Source: Comamonas terrigena NBRC 13299 (GTDB lineage: Bacteria > Pseudomonadota > Gammaproteobacteria > Burkholderiales > Burkholderiaceae_C). Taken from it: a stretch of 64,000 nt of DNA. The position numbers were made by a program, and so were the translations under genes. The stretch is from assembly GCF_006740045.1 (NCBI RefSeq), contig NZ_AP019749.1, forward strand, positions 2,933,001 to 2,997,000, written 5' to 3'. Below the pieces are notes generated by a model. The model was not told the origin of the DNA, ran no database searches, and saw only the letters and a program-made list of their open reading frames with translations. Below are positions 28,429 to 37,016 of this stretch, one piece after another (position 1 is the first letter of the stretch; each line of letters begins with the position of its first letter).

Positions 28429-29784
28429 ATGACCCAGTACGACAAAGATCTTCTCGTTATCGGTGGCGGCTCCGGCGGTGTGCGTGCCGCGCGCATCGCG
28501 GCCCAGCATGGGGCGCGCGTCGCCATCGCTGAAAGTGCCAATTTCGGCGGCACCTGCGTCAACCGCGGCTGTGTGCCCAAGAAGCTGATGGTCTATGCCA
28601 GCCGCTTCCCCGAGCAGTTCCGCGCCAGCCAAGCCTTTGGCTGGGCGCAGGGCGAGCCGCCGCGCTTTGACTGGGCGCATTTCCTCCTGCACAAGGACGC
28701 AGAGATCGCGCGGCTGGAAAGCATTTACGAGCGCAACTTGCAAAGCGCGGGGGTCGAGACCCTGGCCGACCATGCCGAGATCGTCGACGCGCACACTGTG
28801 CGGCTGCGCGACAGCGGCCGGGAGGTCAGCGCCGGCACCATCCTGGTTGCTACCGGGGGACGCCCCTCGGTTCCGCAGTTCCCAGGCAACGAACTGGCGA
28901 TCACGTCGGACGAAGTCTTTCACCTGTCCGAGCGCCCGCAGCGGGTGCTGATCGTGGGCGGCGGCTACATTGCGGTCGAGTTTGCTGGCATCTTTGCCGG
29001 GATGGGCAGCGAGGTGACGCAGTTTGTCCGGGGTCCGCACCTGTTGCGCGGGTTCGACCAGGACATTGCGGCACTGCTCGCCACCCACATGGAGCAGCGC
29101 CATGTCCAACTGCGCTACGGACACGAAGTGCGCCGCATCGACCAGGTCGCTGGCGGACTGCAGGTCAGCGCCAGCAACGGCGACGTGCTGGAAGTGGACG
29201 CCGTCATCCTGTGCACCGGCCGCCAGCCAAACACCTCCGGGCTGGGGCTGGCATCGACCGGGGTGGCAACCGCTGCCGATGGATCCATCGTGGTGGATGA
29301 CTTTGGCCGCACCAACATCGACTCCATCTATGCCATCGGCGATGTCACCAACCGCGTCAACCTGACGCCCGTGGCCATCCGGGAAGGGCATGCCTTGGCA
29401 GACCGGCTCTTCGGCGGCATGCAGGTGCCCCCGCTGAACTATGGGTTGGTGCCCACGGCCGTGTTCTCCACCCCGGAAATCGGTGTGGTAGGCATGACAG
29501 AAGCGGCCGCCCGGGCGCAGTTCCCCGCATTGCGGGTGCTCACCACCCAGTTCCGGGCGATGGGGCAGGCATTTGCCGGCTCCCAGGAGCAGGTCTTCAT
29601 CAAGGTGCTGGTGGACGGCACCACCGACCGCGTGTTGGGCATGCACCTGCTGGGCGACGGCGTGGCCGAGATGGTCCAGCTGGCGGGTGTGGCCCTCACG
29701 GCCCATGCCACATGGAGCGACTTCCGCGCCACCGTGGCACTGCACCCCACGATTGCGGAAGAGATCGTGACCCTGCGGGGCTGA
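28429..29784 (+). CDS. gor: Glutathione-disulfide reductase
   Basis: The 451-residue flavoprotein reduces oxidised glutathione with NADPH in the cytoplasm. The FAD fingerprint GGGSGG is at 12-17 and the redox disulfide CVNRGC (Cys43/Cys48) is followed by VPKKLMVYAS. A second nucleotide fold has IVGGGYIAVEFAG, and GRTNIDSIYAIGD is the second FAD motif. The C-terminal His-Pro (LHPTIAEEIV, His439) contributes the base from the other subunit. The GSH-specific layout and length favour Gor over mercuric or dihydrolipoyl enzymes. It follows a thioredoxin remnant, so it may once have sat in a thiol-redox cluster. Confidence 0.94.
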   Translation: MTQYDKDLLVIGGGSGGVRAARIAAQHGARVAIAESANFGGTCVNRGCVPKKLMVYASRFPEQFRASQAFGWAQGEPPRFDWAHFLLHKDAEIARLESIYERNLQSAGVETLADHAEIVDAHTVRLRDSGREVSAGTILVATGGRPSVPQFPGNELAITSDEVFHLSERPQRVLIVGGGYIAVEFAGIFAGMGSEVTQFVRGPHLLRGFDQDIAALLATHMEQRHVQLRYGHEVRRIDQVAGGLQVSASNGDVLEVDAVILCTGRQPNTSGLGLASTGVATAADGSIVVDDFGRTNIDSIYAIGDVTNRVNLTPVAIREGHALADRLFGGMQVPPLNYGLVPTAVFSTPEIGVVGMTEAAARAQFPALRVLTTQFRAMGQAFAGSQEQVFIKVLVDGTTDRVLGMHLLGDGVAEMVQLAGVALTAHATWSDFRATVALHPTIAEEIVTLRG

Positions 29785-30135
29785 CCCGCGCCCTGCCCCA
29801 CTGGCACAGCCCATCCGGCACCGTGCATCGCCAGCGCACGGCTGGGGAGCCACGGCACGGCATGCGCCACGGACGAGGCGCCCTGACCGGAAGGTGAAGG
29901 CGATGGTTGTAGCCGCCTACTGGGGCATGGTGGGTGGTCTGCGACAGTCACGGTTCGGCCAGAAAGAAGCAGCTGCTCGCAGCTGACCGCTTCCAGGAGG
30001 CCAGAACGCTCGTGTGCGACTAGCCGCCAGTAGCGGCGGGCGACAATATCGGCTGAGATGCCTACGTGCCAAGGACAGCCCCCGGCTGGCTGTTTGTCGT
30101 ACCGAGGCATATCAGTCGGGGCTGCGGCCCCAACG
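29785..30135. other. Intergenic region without a gene
   Basis: About 350 bases between convergent gor and a LysR gene. No frame looks coding and no strong terminator hairpin with a T-tract is seen. Confidence 0.5.
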
Positions 30136-31044
30136 CTATGAAGCGGGCATATCCCGATCCAGCAGGCAATCGATAAATGCTCCCAGCGCTGGCCGCGGAT
30201 GCCGGCGGTTCGGGTAGTACAAGAAAAGCCCAGGCCTGCTGATGGACCAGTCGGCCAGAACTTGTACCAGTCGGCCCTGCGCAATGGCGTCGTCGATGCG
30301 GTCGTGATCGAAGGCATAGAGGATGCCAAGTCCCTGCAAGGCAGCTTCGGCTCCCAGATCGGCCTGGTTGGTCGTCAGTACCCCTGCCACGGAAACCTCA
30401 AGTCGCTTGCCCTTCTTCTCGAACTCCCAGCGATAGGGACTGCCGTCGGCGCGCAGGCGCCAGTTGATGCACGAGTGGTTGTGCAGGTCGTCGGGAGCGC
30501 GCGGCGTGCCTTTGTGCGCCAGGTATTCCGGCGAGGCCACGGCGATCATCTTCACGTCCGGCGTCAGGCGCACCGCGATCATGTCCTTCTCCAGCCGCCC
30601 GCCGACCCGGATGCCGGCGTCGAAGCGGCCGGCAACGATATCGCTCAATGCGTCATCGACCACGATATCGAGTACCACGTCGGGATGCGCCCGATGAAAG
30701 CGGGCCAGGCGGGGCGCAATGATCTGCCGCACGGCCATGCCCAGCGTATTGATGCGCAGCGTTCCTCCTGTCTGGCTTGCTGCAGCACAGGCCTGCGCGA
30801 CCGCCTCGTCCATATCACGGATCAATGGAGCCATGCGCTCGTGCAATTGAGTGCCTGCGGCCGTGGGGGCCACGCTGCGCGTCGTCCGGTTCAGCAGCCG
30901 CACCCCCAGCCGCGCCTCGAGCTGGCGGATGGTCTGGCTCAACGCAGAGGGCGAAAGACCCAGGAATTCGGCAGCGCGCGCAAAGCTCGCCCGTTCGACC
31001 ACGGCGACGAAGGCCTTCAGCTCGGCGAAATCAGAACCTCTCAT
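30136..31044 (-). CDS. LysR-family regulator
   Basis: This 302-residue LysR protein has a helix-turn-helix in SFARAAEFLGLSPSALSQTI, then RQLEARLGVRLLNRTTRSV, and an effector domain of the CrgA-like group (LSDIVAGRFDAGIRVGGRLE). It is divergent from the SnoaL-like and SDR genes, across a 101-base AT-rich gap with an inverted repeat. It is most likely their regulator. The HTH closely resembles that of the LysR at 22742, suggesting paralogues. Confidence 0.93.
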   Translation of the reverse strand: MRGSDFAELKAFVAVVERASFARAAEFLGLSPSALSQTIRQLEARLGVRLLNRTTRSVAPTAAGTQLHERMAPLIRDMDEAVAQACAAASQTGGTLRINTLGMAVRQIIAPRLARFHRAHPDVVLDIVVDDALSDIVAGRFDAGIRVGGRLEKDMIAVRLTPDVKMIAVASPEYLAHKGTPRAPDDLHNHSCINWRLRADGSPYRWEFEKKGKRLEVSVAGVLTTNQADLGAEAALQGLGILYAFDHDRIDDAIAQGRLVQVLADWSISRPGLFLYYPNRRHPRPALGAFIDCLLDRDMPAS

Positions 31045-31049
31045 TGTGT

Positions 31050-31071
31050 ATTGATGACTACATAAATCAAT
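31050..31071. promoter_or_regulatory. Candidate LysR operator
   Basis: ATTGAT, ten bases, then ATCAAT, just upstream of the LysR start and in the shared gap with the SnoaL/SDR pair. The region is markedly AT-rich. Binding is inferred from symmetry and position only. Confidence 0.45.
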
Positions 31072-31145
31072 CAGATTCTGAATTATTCACGAATACTTTC
31101 CGGAACGGCATTCTGAAATGCCTTCAAGCACAAGGCCTTCTTACC

Positions 31146-31475
31146 ATGAGTACCCTGCACCTTCCCGATACTGTTACAGCCTATTTCGCTGCCGACCGAC
31201 AAGGCGCCGATGCCGTCGCACGCTGCTTCACCATGCAAGGCGTGGTGAAGGACGAGGGCCGTACCTACACAGGCCCGGACGCCATCAAGGCATGGAAGCT
31301 CGCAGCATCTTCCGCCTATGCATACACGAGCGTGCCCCTGGCCGTGGAGCGGCACGACGGGGTCTGTCTCGTGACCTGCCGCGTGGCCGGCAATTTCCCG
31401 GGCAGCCCCATCGAGCTTCGCTATGGCTTTCGCCTTGAGCGGGGCTTGATCGCCTCGCTGGAGATCTCGGCTTGA
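31146..31475 (+). CDS. SnoaL/NTF2-like protein
   Basis: This is a 109-residue single-domain protein with the NTF2-like pattern: an N-terminal helix with YFAADRQGADAVARCF, then VVKDEGRTYTGPDAIKAWK, and strands near SPIELRYGFRLERGLI. Proteins of this fold act as isomerases, hydratases or small-ligand binders. Its stop overlaps the start of the SDR gene, so the two are translated together and probably work on the same substrate. Confidence 0.8.
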   Translation: MSTLHLPDTVTAYFAADRQGADAVARCFTMQGVVKDEGRTYTGPDAIKAWKLAASSAYAYTSVPLAVERHDGVCLVTCRVAGNFPGSPIELRYGFRLERGLIASLEISA

Positions 31476-32254
31476 GCTTCGATCTTCAACTGGCCGGCCT
31501 GCGTGCGCTGGTGAGTGGCGGCACCAAGGGTGTCGGCGCTGCCGTCGTGAAAGGGCTGAGCGAGGCCGGCGTCCAAGTCATCGCCACCGCACGGTCCCTG
31601 CCTCCGCATCCCATCGCAGGCGTGCGCTATCTCGCCGCAGACCTCTCAACCGCGCAGTGCGCTGCCGACGCGGCACGTTCGGTCCTGGAGCAATGGGGAG
31701 GCATTGACATCCTCGTCAACGTGCTGGGCGGCTCCAGCGCGCCGGCTGGCGGCTTTGCAGCACTGAACGACGCGCAGTGGTCCAAGGAACTGAATCAGAA
31801 TCTGATGCCGGCGGTACGGCTCGACCGAGCCCTGCTGCCGGCCATGCTGGCTCAAGGCGCGGGCATCATCGTCCATGTCAGCTCGATCCAGCGCGTTCTG
31901 CCTTTGCCGGAGTCAACGATCGCCTATGCAGCGGCCAAGGCAGCCTTGTCTACCTACAGCAAGGCGCTCTCGAAGGAGGTGACGCCCAAGGGTATCCGCG
32001 TTGTGAGCGTTGCTCCGGGCTGGGTCGAAACCGAGGCTGCGGTCGCGCTGGCCGAGCGTTTAGCTGCTCAAGCCGGGACGGACTATGAGGGCGGCAAGCG
32101 AATCATCATGCAGGCGCTCGGCGGCATTCCATTGGGCAGACCGGCAAAACCGCAAGAGGTTGCCGACCTCATCACTTTCCTCGTGTCGCCGCGCGCAAGT
32201 TCGATCTCGGGGGCTGAATATCTGATCGACGGCGGCACCGTTCCGACGGTCTAG
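31472..32254 (+). CDS. Short-chain dehydrogenase/reductase
   Basis: The product is 260 residues, a classical SDR. The NAD(P) motif is GGTKGVG (16-22). The catalytic Ser138, Tyr152 and Lys156 are in place (VSSIQ, YAAAK). The C-terminus SGAEYLIDGGTVPT is typical. Translation appears to start at a TTG overlapping the TGA of the SnoaL-like gene (TTGA), which implies coupling. It probably oxidises or reduces a small alcohol or ketone. The substrate is not readable. Confidence 0.88.
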   Translation: MSFDLQLAGLRALVSGGTKGVGAAVVKGLSEAGVQVIATARSLPPHPIAGVRYLAADLSTAQCAADAARSVLEQWGGIDILVNVLGGSSAPAGGFAALNDAQWSKELNQNLMPAVRLDRALLPAMLAQGAGIIVHVSSIQRVLPLPESTIAYAAAKAALSTYSKALSKEVTPKGIRVVSVAPGWVETEAAVALAERLAAQAGTDYEGGKRIIMQALGGIPLGRPAKPQEVADLITFLVSPRASSISGAEYLIDGGTVPTV

Positions 32255-32394
32255 CAGCTTGCCAAACAGACGGATCCAAACCCAGGCGACGGTGGCCGGC
32301 AATGCTGCGAAATGCCGCACCCGGCCGTTCCAGCGTCAGCTCGAACCCTGCCGGCCACGGCAGGTTCTCGCGAATGTCCGGTTTCAGGACCGGA

Positions 32395-32712
32395 TCGCGA
32401 GGGGTCAAATGTCTCCGATGGGTCGATTGCTATCCATGGTCACCTTTGCATACGCCCCATTGGCACTGGGCTGGTCCGTCACCGCCGGGCCTGTGGCACG
32501 CAGTTGATGCCTCAGCTTGAGAAGCAAAATCTGGTCGGGGCAGCAAGGCCTCCAGCGCATCCATGCCCACGGCGTTGCGCTGTTTCAGCTTCATGAAGCG
32601 CACGGCAAAGTGCCTGCCACAGGCGGGGCCCAGGTGCTGCGCCTTGCACAGACAGCCCCTGATCCGCAGGGTCTCACTCAAGGTCTTGGGCGGCTTGCAG
32701 GGGCCGCCGGCC
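32395..32712 (-). pseudogene. Duplicated tail of the HD-domain sensor gene
   Basis: Reading the minus strand, KPPKTLSETLRI, then FAVRFMK, and DALEALLP match the final residues of the large HD protein encoded at 41504-44335 (KPPKTLSETLRI, FAVRFMKPEQR, DALEALLPKP), with substitutions and a missing segment. Homology continues past the stop into the flank: LRATGPAVT and MDSNR here, against LRATCPAVT and VDSNR at 41395-41503. So ~300 bases including the gene end and its downstream flank were copied, then decayed. It abuts the MBL gene stop within a few bases. Confidence 0.8.
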
Positions 32713-32717
32713 ATAGT

Positions 32718-33560
32718 TCAGCTGCGGTCGTATTGCAGGCTGAAGCCGCTGCGCTCACGCTGGATGCGGGCAAATCCCAGCTCTCCCAGGTGCATGCCGG
32801 CAATCAGCAGCTGGTCGGCACTGGCCATGTCCAGCATGCGCGAACGGGTGCTGGCAGACAGGGCAGCATTCTGGTCAAAGGCGATGGTGACATCGGGCCG
32901 CTGGATCTGGATATGGGGAAAGTGCACGATGTCCCCCCACACCAGCAGATTCTGCGCTGCCGAGGTCAACAGATAACCCGTGTGGCCTTGCGTGTGGCCC
33001 GGCAGCGGCATGGCCTGCACACCCGGGAGCACTTCTTCGGAGTCAAAGGTGCGCAGTTGCTGGTGGTAGCGTTCAAACACGGTGCGGGCGATCTGAAAAT
33101 TGCCACGTGCGCGTTCGCTGGCGCGGCTGAGGTGGGCATCGTCCCGCCAGAAGTCCCATTCACTGCGGTGCACGACCAACTCGGCGTTGGGGAACACGCG
33201 CTCACCTGCGGCGTTGAGCAGCCCGCCCACATGATCGGGATGGGCGTGGGTCAACAAGATGGTGTCGATATCTTCGGGCGACACGCCCGCCAAGGCCAGG
33301 TTGTGCAGCAACAGGCCGCCCCCTTGCCTGATGCCACCAGCACCCGCATCAATGAGCACGGTGTGCCTGGCGCTGCGAAGCAGGTAGCAGTTGATGTGGA
33401 TGGACTCCGGTGGCCGCTGCCCTGCGCGGCTTTGCATCTGCGTGGCGTCGGCAGGGTCGATGTTCGACAGCAGGCCCAGCGGGGCCTGGAGGTAGCCATC
33501 GCTGATGGCCGTGATGTGGAAGTCACCCACGCGGTGACCGGGGAAGCTGTGTTCAATCAT
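32718..33560 (-). CDS. MBL-fold metallo-hydrolase
   Basis: A 280-residue metallo-beta-lactamase-fold protein. The zinc signature THAHPDHVGG places His105, His107, Asp109 and His110, with further ligands likely in PLPGHTQGHTGY and a late His (AGMHLGELGF). These enzymes often hydrolyse lactones or thioesters. A TTG four codons upstream is possible; I prefer the ATG. It lies downstream of the tautomerase-like gene on the same strand (34-base gap) and probably belongs to the same small catabolic operon, opposite a LysR gene. Confidence 0.87.
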   Translation of the reverse strand: MIEHSFPGHRVGDFHITAISDGYLQAPLGLLSNIDPADATQMQSRAGQRPPESIHINCYLLRSARHTVLIDAGAGGIRQGGGLLLHNLALAGVSPEDIDTILLTHAHPDHVGGLLNAAGERVFPNAELVVHRSEWDFWRDDAHLSRASERARGNFQIARTVFERYHQQLRTFDSEEVLPGVQAMPLPGHTQGHTGYLLTSAAQNLLVWGDIVHFPHIQIQRPDVTIAFDQNAALSASTRSRMLDMASADQLLIAGMHLGELGFARIQRERSGFSLQYDRS

Positions 33561-33586
33561 GGGTCTCTGCAATCTGGATCAGTAAG

Positions 33587-34486
33587 TCAGTGGGTCAGTG
33601 GAGCGCGTGTATCTGGCCAGCGCCGTAGCCGAAGCAGCGGATGCGCGCGGGAGATGCCGTGTGCTGCACGATGGACGCCTGCAGCTTTTGCATGAAGCGC
33701 TGCAGCACTTCGGGCGTGCGAAACGGCTCCAGGCGGTACTGGACTTCCACATGTATTGGCAGCCCATGCCCTGGGCGGGCTGCGACATAGATCACATGGA
33801 CGTTCTGCTGCTGCGCTGCCAGCACCCCGGTGCACAGCTGCATGCAGTCGGCAGACAGCAGCGCCAGAGCGGCCTCGGATGGCATGGGCGCCGAGATATA
33901 GAAAGTCAGGTTGGGCATAAACAGCCTCACGGTCTAAGCAGGCGCCTTGGGGGGCCACGGTGCTGCGCAGCTGCTCTGTCATGGCTTCATAGGCCTGGAC
34001 GTCTGGCGGCAATGCGGCCATGGCAGGGCGCTGCGCTGCAGGCAGCCTGGCCATCCAGCGTTGCAGTGGACAACCCTCCAGCGCCACCGCCTCCAGGGCC
34101 AGTGGGCTGAGGCCTATCTGCTGCAGGCTGCCCGGGCCCTGCGGGCTTACCAGCAACAGGTCCCCCGCCTGCAAGGCGGGTGCGACCTGCGCACAGGCAT
34201 AGAGGTTGCGGTGCCAGTCCGTGATGTGCTGTTGCCAGCGTGCAAAGTTGCCGCCGCCTTTTTCCCGGTAGTCGTCGCCGGTCAGCACGCCGAGGCCATC
34301 GATGGTGTGCAGCGCCAGGTACACGGGCACCGCCACCGGCACACCTGCATCCAGCGCCTTGAAGCGCTGCGAGGTCTGAAAGCCGCCCACAGAGATCAGC
34401 GCGGGCAGTTTCTGCAGACTGTAGAAGTCATTCCATTCGGCTTCGGTCTGCGCATCGGCGTAGCTGCATTCAACGGTGTAGATCAT
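33587..34486 (-). CDS. Dimeric alpha-beta-barrel-like protein, 3' end frameshifted
   Basis: From the ATG at 34486 the protein reads MIYTVECSYADAQTEAEWND, then FYSLQKLPALISVGGFQTSQ, resembling the ABM/DUF4286-type dimeric alpha-beta barrel, possibly with two repeats over ~185 residues. The frame does not stop there. It runs on for ~110 codons antisense-like through the tautomerase gene, giving low-complexity sequence. Adding one base in the G6 run at 33949-33954 would end the protein at a TGA (33927-33929) eight bases before the tautomerase start. So the last third is probably not real coding. Confidence 0.6.
   Translation of the reverse strand: MIYTVECSYADAQTEAEWNDFYSLQKLPALISVGGFQTSQRFKALDAGVPVAVPVYLALHTIDGLGVLTGDDYREKGGGNFARWQQHITDWHRNLYACAQVAPALQAGDLLLVSPQGPGSLQQIGLSPLALEAVALEGCPLQRWMARLPAAQRPAMAALPPDVQAYEAMTEQLRSTVAPQGACLDREAVYAQPDFLYLGAHAIRGRSGAAVCRLHAAVHRGAGSAAAERPCDLCRSPPRAWAANTCGSPVPPGAVSHARSAAALHAKAAGVHRAAHGISRAHPLLRLRRWPDTRAPLTH
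33595..33918 (-). CDS. Tautomerase-like protein
   Basis: This is a 107-residue protein. After Met removal it would begin with Pro, the catalytic residue of the 4-oxalocrotonate tautomerase superfamily (MPNLTFYISAPMPSE). Length and the central VHVIYVAARPGHGLP strand fit the longer single-domain members. The match is to the fold pattern, not a specific enzyme. GAGG precedes the start. Translation may be coupled with the gene upstream if that frame ends at 33927 (see the next entry). Confidence 0.6.
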   Translation of the reverse strand: MPNLTFYISAPMPSEAALALLSADCMQLCTGVLAAQQQNVHVIYVAARPGHGLPIHVEVQYRLEPFRTPEVLQRFMQKLQASIVQHTASPARIRCFGYGAGQIHALH

Positions 34487-34643
34487 GGTGGATTCCTTGG
34501 AAAGCGGTGGCTGCTTGGGCTGTGCAAGCGGTATTTGAATTAACATAAAGTCATGCTATCCAAAGGAATTCAGGCTATATAGCGATATAAAATCGATCTT
34601 CATTGATGTTTGATCAAGCTGCGCTTGGAGCTTGCCTTCAACC

Positions 34644-35540
34644 ATGCGACGCAAGATTCCCAGCAATTCCGCCCTCCAGGCCTTTGAAGCCGCCGCACGC
34701 CATGGCAGCTTTGCCCGTGCCGCGCAGGAACTGGCGCTGACGGAAGGCGCCATCAGCCGCCAGATCGCCAGGCTGGAAGAATTTCTGGGGATGGCGCTGT
34801 TTGAGCGCGTGGGCAACCGCGTGCGGCTGGCGCCCAGTGGGGTGCGCTATGCCGCGCAGGTGGGCGAAATCCTGGATCGTCTGGAACGGGAAAGCCAGTA
34901 CCTGATGGGGCAGCCTACGGGCGCGGCCAGCTTGCACCTGGCCGTCATTCCCACGTTCGCCACACGCTGGCTGATTCCGCGCCTTCCGCGCTTTCAGCAG
35001 GACCACCCGCATATCACCCTGCACATTGCCGAGCGCATGGAGCCCTTTGTGCTGGCGGGCAGCGGCTTTGATGCGGCGCTGCATTTCGAGCACCCGGCCT
35101 GGGCGGGCATGCGCACGCACCGCTTGCTGGAAGAAGTGCTGATTCCCGTCTGCAGCCCCTCGCTGTTGGCCGGGCACCCCCAGGATGGCGGATTGGACGC
35201 CCTGCCCCGGCTGCACCGCATGCAGAACCCGGATGCCTGGCAGCGCTACGCGGAAGAGACGGGCGTGGCGCTGACCCACCCCGCCGTGGGGTCGCGCTTT
35301 GATTTGCACGCCATGCTGATAGAGGCTGCGCTGTGCGGACTGGGCGTGGCCCTGGTGCCGCGTCTGTATGTGGAAACAGAACTGGCGCAGGGCCGTCTGC
35401 TCGCCCCCTGGCCGCAGAGCCCGTCCGTTGCCAAAACCTTTTGCCTGGTGCTGCCGGAACCCCTGGGGCTGAGCGAAGCACCGTTGCAGGCCTTTGTCCG
35501 CTGGATGCTGGCGGAGGCGCAGACGGCCCGTTCTGCCTGA
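34644..35540 (+). CDS. LysR-family regulator, GcvA-like
   Basis: The product is 298 residues. The N-terminal helix-turn-helix has the GcvA/AmpR signature (NSALQAFEAAARHGSFARAA, then QELALTEGAISRQIARLEEF). The effector domain follows (LHLAVIPTFATRWLIPRLPR). I chose the ATG at 34644, with GGAG upstream. It is divergent from the alpha-beta-barrel, tautomerase and MBL genes, which it probably controls. The 157-base gap between the starts is AT-rich. Confidence 0.92.
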   Translation: MRRKIPSNSALQAFEAAARHGSFARAAQELALTEGAISRQIARLEEFLGMALFERVGNRVRLAPSGVRYAAQVGEILDRLERESQYLMGQPTGAASLHLAVIPTFATRWLIPRLPRFQQDHPHITLHIAERMEPFVLAGSGFDAALHFEHPAWAGMRTHRLLEEVLIPVCSPSLLAGHPQDGGLDALPRLHRMQNPDAWQRYAEETGVALTHPAVGSRFDLHAMLIEAALCGLGVALVPRLYVETELAQGRLLAPWPQSPSVAKTFCLVLPEPLGLSEAPLQAFVRWMLAEAQTARSA

Positions 35541-35576
35541 GCACGGGTCTGGCCCCCAGCCCGTGGTGACCCGGCA

Positions 35577-35597
35577 TCGCTATGTTTCTGATAGCGA
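35577..35597. terminator. Short perfect hairpin after the LysR gene
   Basis: TCGCTAT, a 7-base loop, ATAGCGA. Similar GCTAT...ATAGC hairpins recur in the tRNA spacers of this window. There is no long T-tract, so termination is uncertain. It may be a repeated intergenic element. Confidence 0.4.
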
Positions 35598-35745
35598 CTA
35601 TTGCTGCAGCAGTGGCTTCAAAGACCCAGCGCGGGCCTCCGCCGGCAGGCAGTCACCGCCAGCGAGAGGAATAGAATTTGTCGCTTCCGTCGCATGGGCT
35701 CTCGCCCATTGGCATGTATGCCATGTGCAACTGTGAGTGATCGTG

Positions 35746-36837
35746 ATGAAAAATACTGCCCCACTTCTGGCGTCTGCGGCCGCAACTGCCGATGCCATTT
35801 CCGCGTTGGTTTCCAACACCTGCGTGCAGCCGCTGAATCGGCGCAAAGCCATGGGGCTGCTGCTGGCCGGTGCGGCCGCAGCCCACCAGGTGCAAGCCCA
35901 GGTGCTGGCGCCCAGCACTGCTGGCACTGCCAGCGCAGCTGGCGCCGATACCAGGTTTCCCCGCAACAAGATTGTGAAGATTGTGGTGGCCTACCCACCT
36001 GCCGGAGACACCGGCATTTTGGGCCAGCTGATTGCCGAATTGCTGAGTGCCCAATGGGGCAGCAACGTGATGGTGGAATACAAGCCCGGTGCCACCGGCA
36101 TCATCGGTACGCGCGAAGTCATTGCCAACGCCCCCGATGGCTATACCCTGCTGGTGGCCCCCAACTCGGTGGCCATTGCGCCGCACCTGACGCCGTCGTA
36201 CGACGTGCTGAAAGACCTGACCCCCATTGCCAAGCTGATCGACCAGCCCATCATTGCCGTGGTCAACAGCGCATCGGGCATTACCGATTTGCGCACCCTA
36301 GTGCAAAAGGCCAAGGCCGGTGCCCTGCCCGGTTACGCCAGCCCCGGCCACGGCTCCACCATGCACATCGTGGGCGAGCTGTTCAACCAGGTCGCAGGCA
36401 TGCAGCTGCAAGAGATCCCCTACAAGGGCACCATGCCCGCCATCACCGACCTGGTAGGCGGTCAGGTGCCCCTGATGTACACCACGCTCAACCCGGTGCA
36501 AAACTTCCTCAAGACGGGCCAGTTGCGCGCCATCGGCATCATCGCTCCCCAGCGGGTGTCGTTCCTGCCCCAGGTCCCCACCTTTGCCGAAAGCGGCTAC
36601 CCGCAGGTGTATATCTCCACCTGGCAGGCGCTGCTGGGCCCTGCCAACATGCCGGCGGCGCTGGTGCAGCAAATCAACCACAGCGTGAACGCTGCGCTGC
36701 AAACCCCCAAGGCCAAGGCCTTGCTGCAGCAATGGGCCATGCAGCCGGTGACCGAAAGCCCCCAGGCGCTGAAGCACACGCTGGAGCAGGACTACGCCCG
36801 CTACGGCAAGCTGATCAGCCAGCTGCACATTTCCTGA
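35746..36837 (+). CDS. Bug-family solute-binding protein (TctC-like)
   Basis: The product is 363 residues. The N-terminal region has RRKAMGLLLAGAAAA and a QAQ-like cleavage site, so it is exported, perhaps through Tat. The mature part is a classic Bug receptor: IVVAYPPAGDTGILGQLIAE, PGATGIIGTREVIANAPDGY, GYASPGHGSTMHI, YKGTMPAITDLVGGQVPLMY. It binds a small carboxylate in the periplasm. Membrane partners (TctA/TctB) are absent here, as is common for orphan Bug proteins in this family of bacteria. Confidence 0.92.
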   Translation: MKNTAPLLASAAATADAISALVSNTCVQPLNRRKAMGLLLAGAAAAHQVQAQVLAPSTAGTASAAGADTRFPRNKIVKIVVAYPPAGDTGILGQLIAELLSAQWGSNVMVEYKPGATGIIGTREVIANAPDGYTLLVAPNSVAIAPHLTPSYDVLKDLTPIAKLIDQPIIAVVNSASGITDLRTLVQKAKAGALPGYASPGHGSTMHIVGELFNQVAGMQLQEIPYKGTMPAITDLVGGQVPLMYTTLNPVQNFLKTGQLRAIGIIAPQRVSFLPQVPTFAESGYPQVYISTWQALLGPANMPAALVQQINHSVNAALQTPKAKALLQQWAMQPVTESPQALKHTLEQDYARYGKLISQLHIS

Positions 36838-37016
36838 GGCAGGCACCCATTGCCTGCGGGACAGGGCTGGATACACAACGTGCCTCCCTACCCTGTGCCT
36901 GCTCCCGTACCGCTGACTGCACCCGGCACTGAGCGCCCGGCCACGCCAGACCCTTCCTTGCTTTCGCTGTTCTCTGTTCATTGCGCCCCTTGAGGGGCTG
37001 AGAAAGGACTTGTTCT

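Noticed and set aside
35601..36932. 443-codon frame in another phase over the Bug receptor
   Set aside because: The overlapping frame encodes an unmistakable Bug protein; this one is a shadow.
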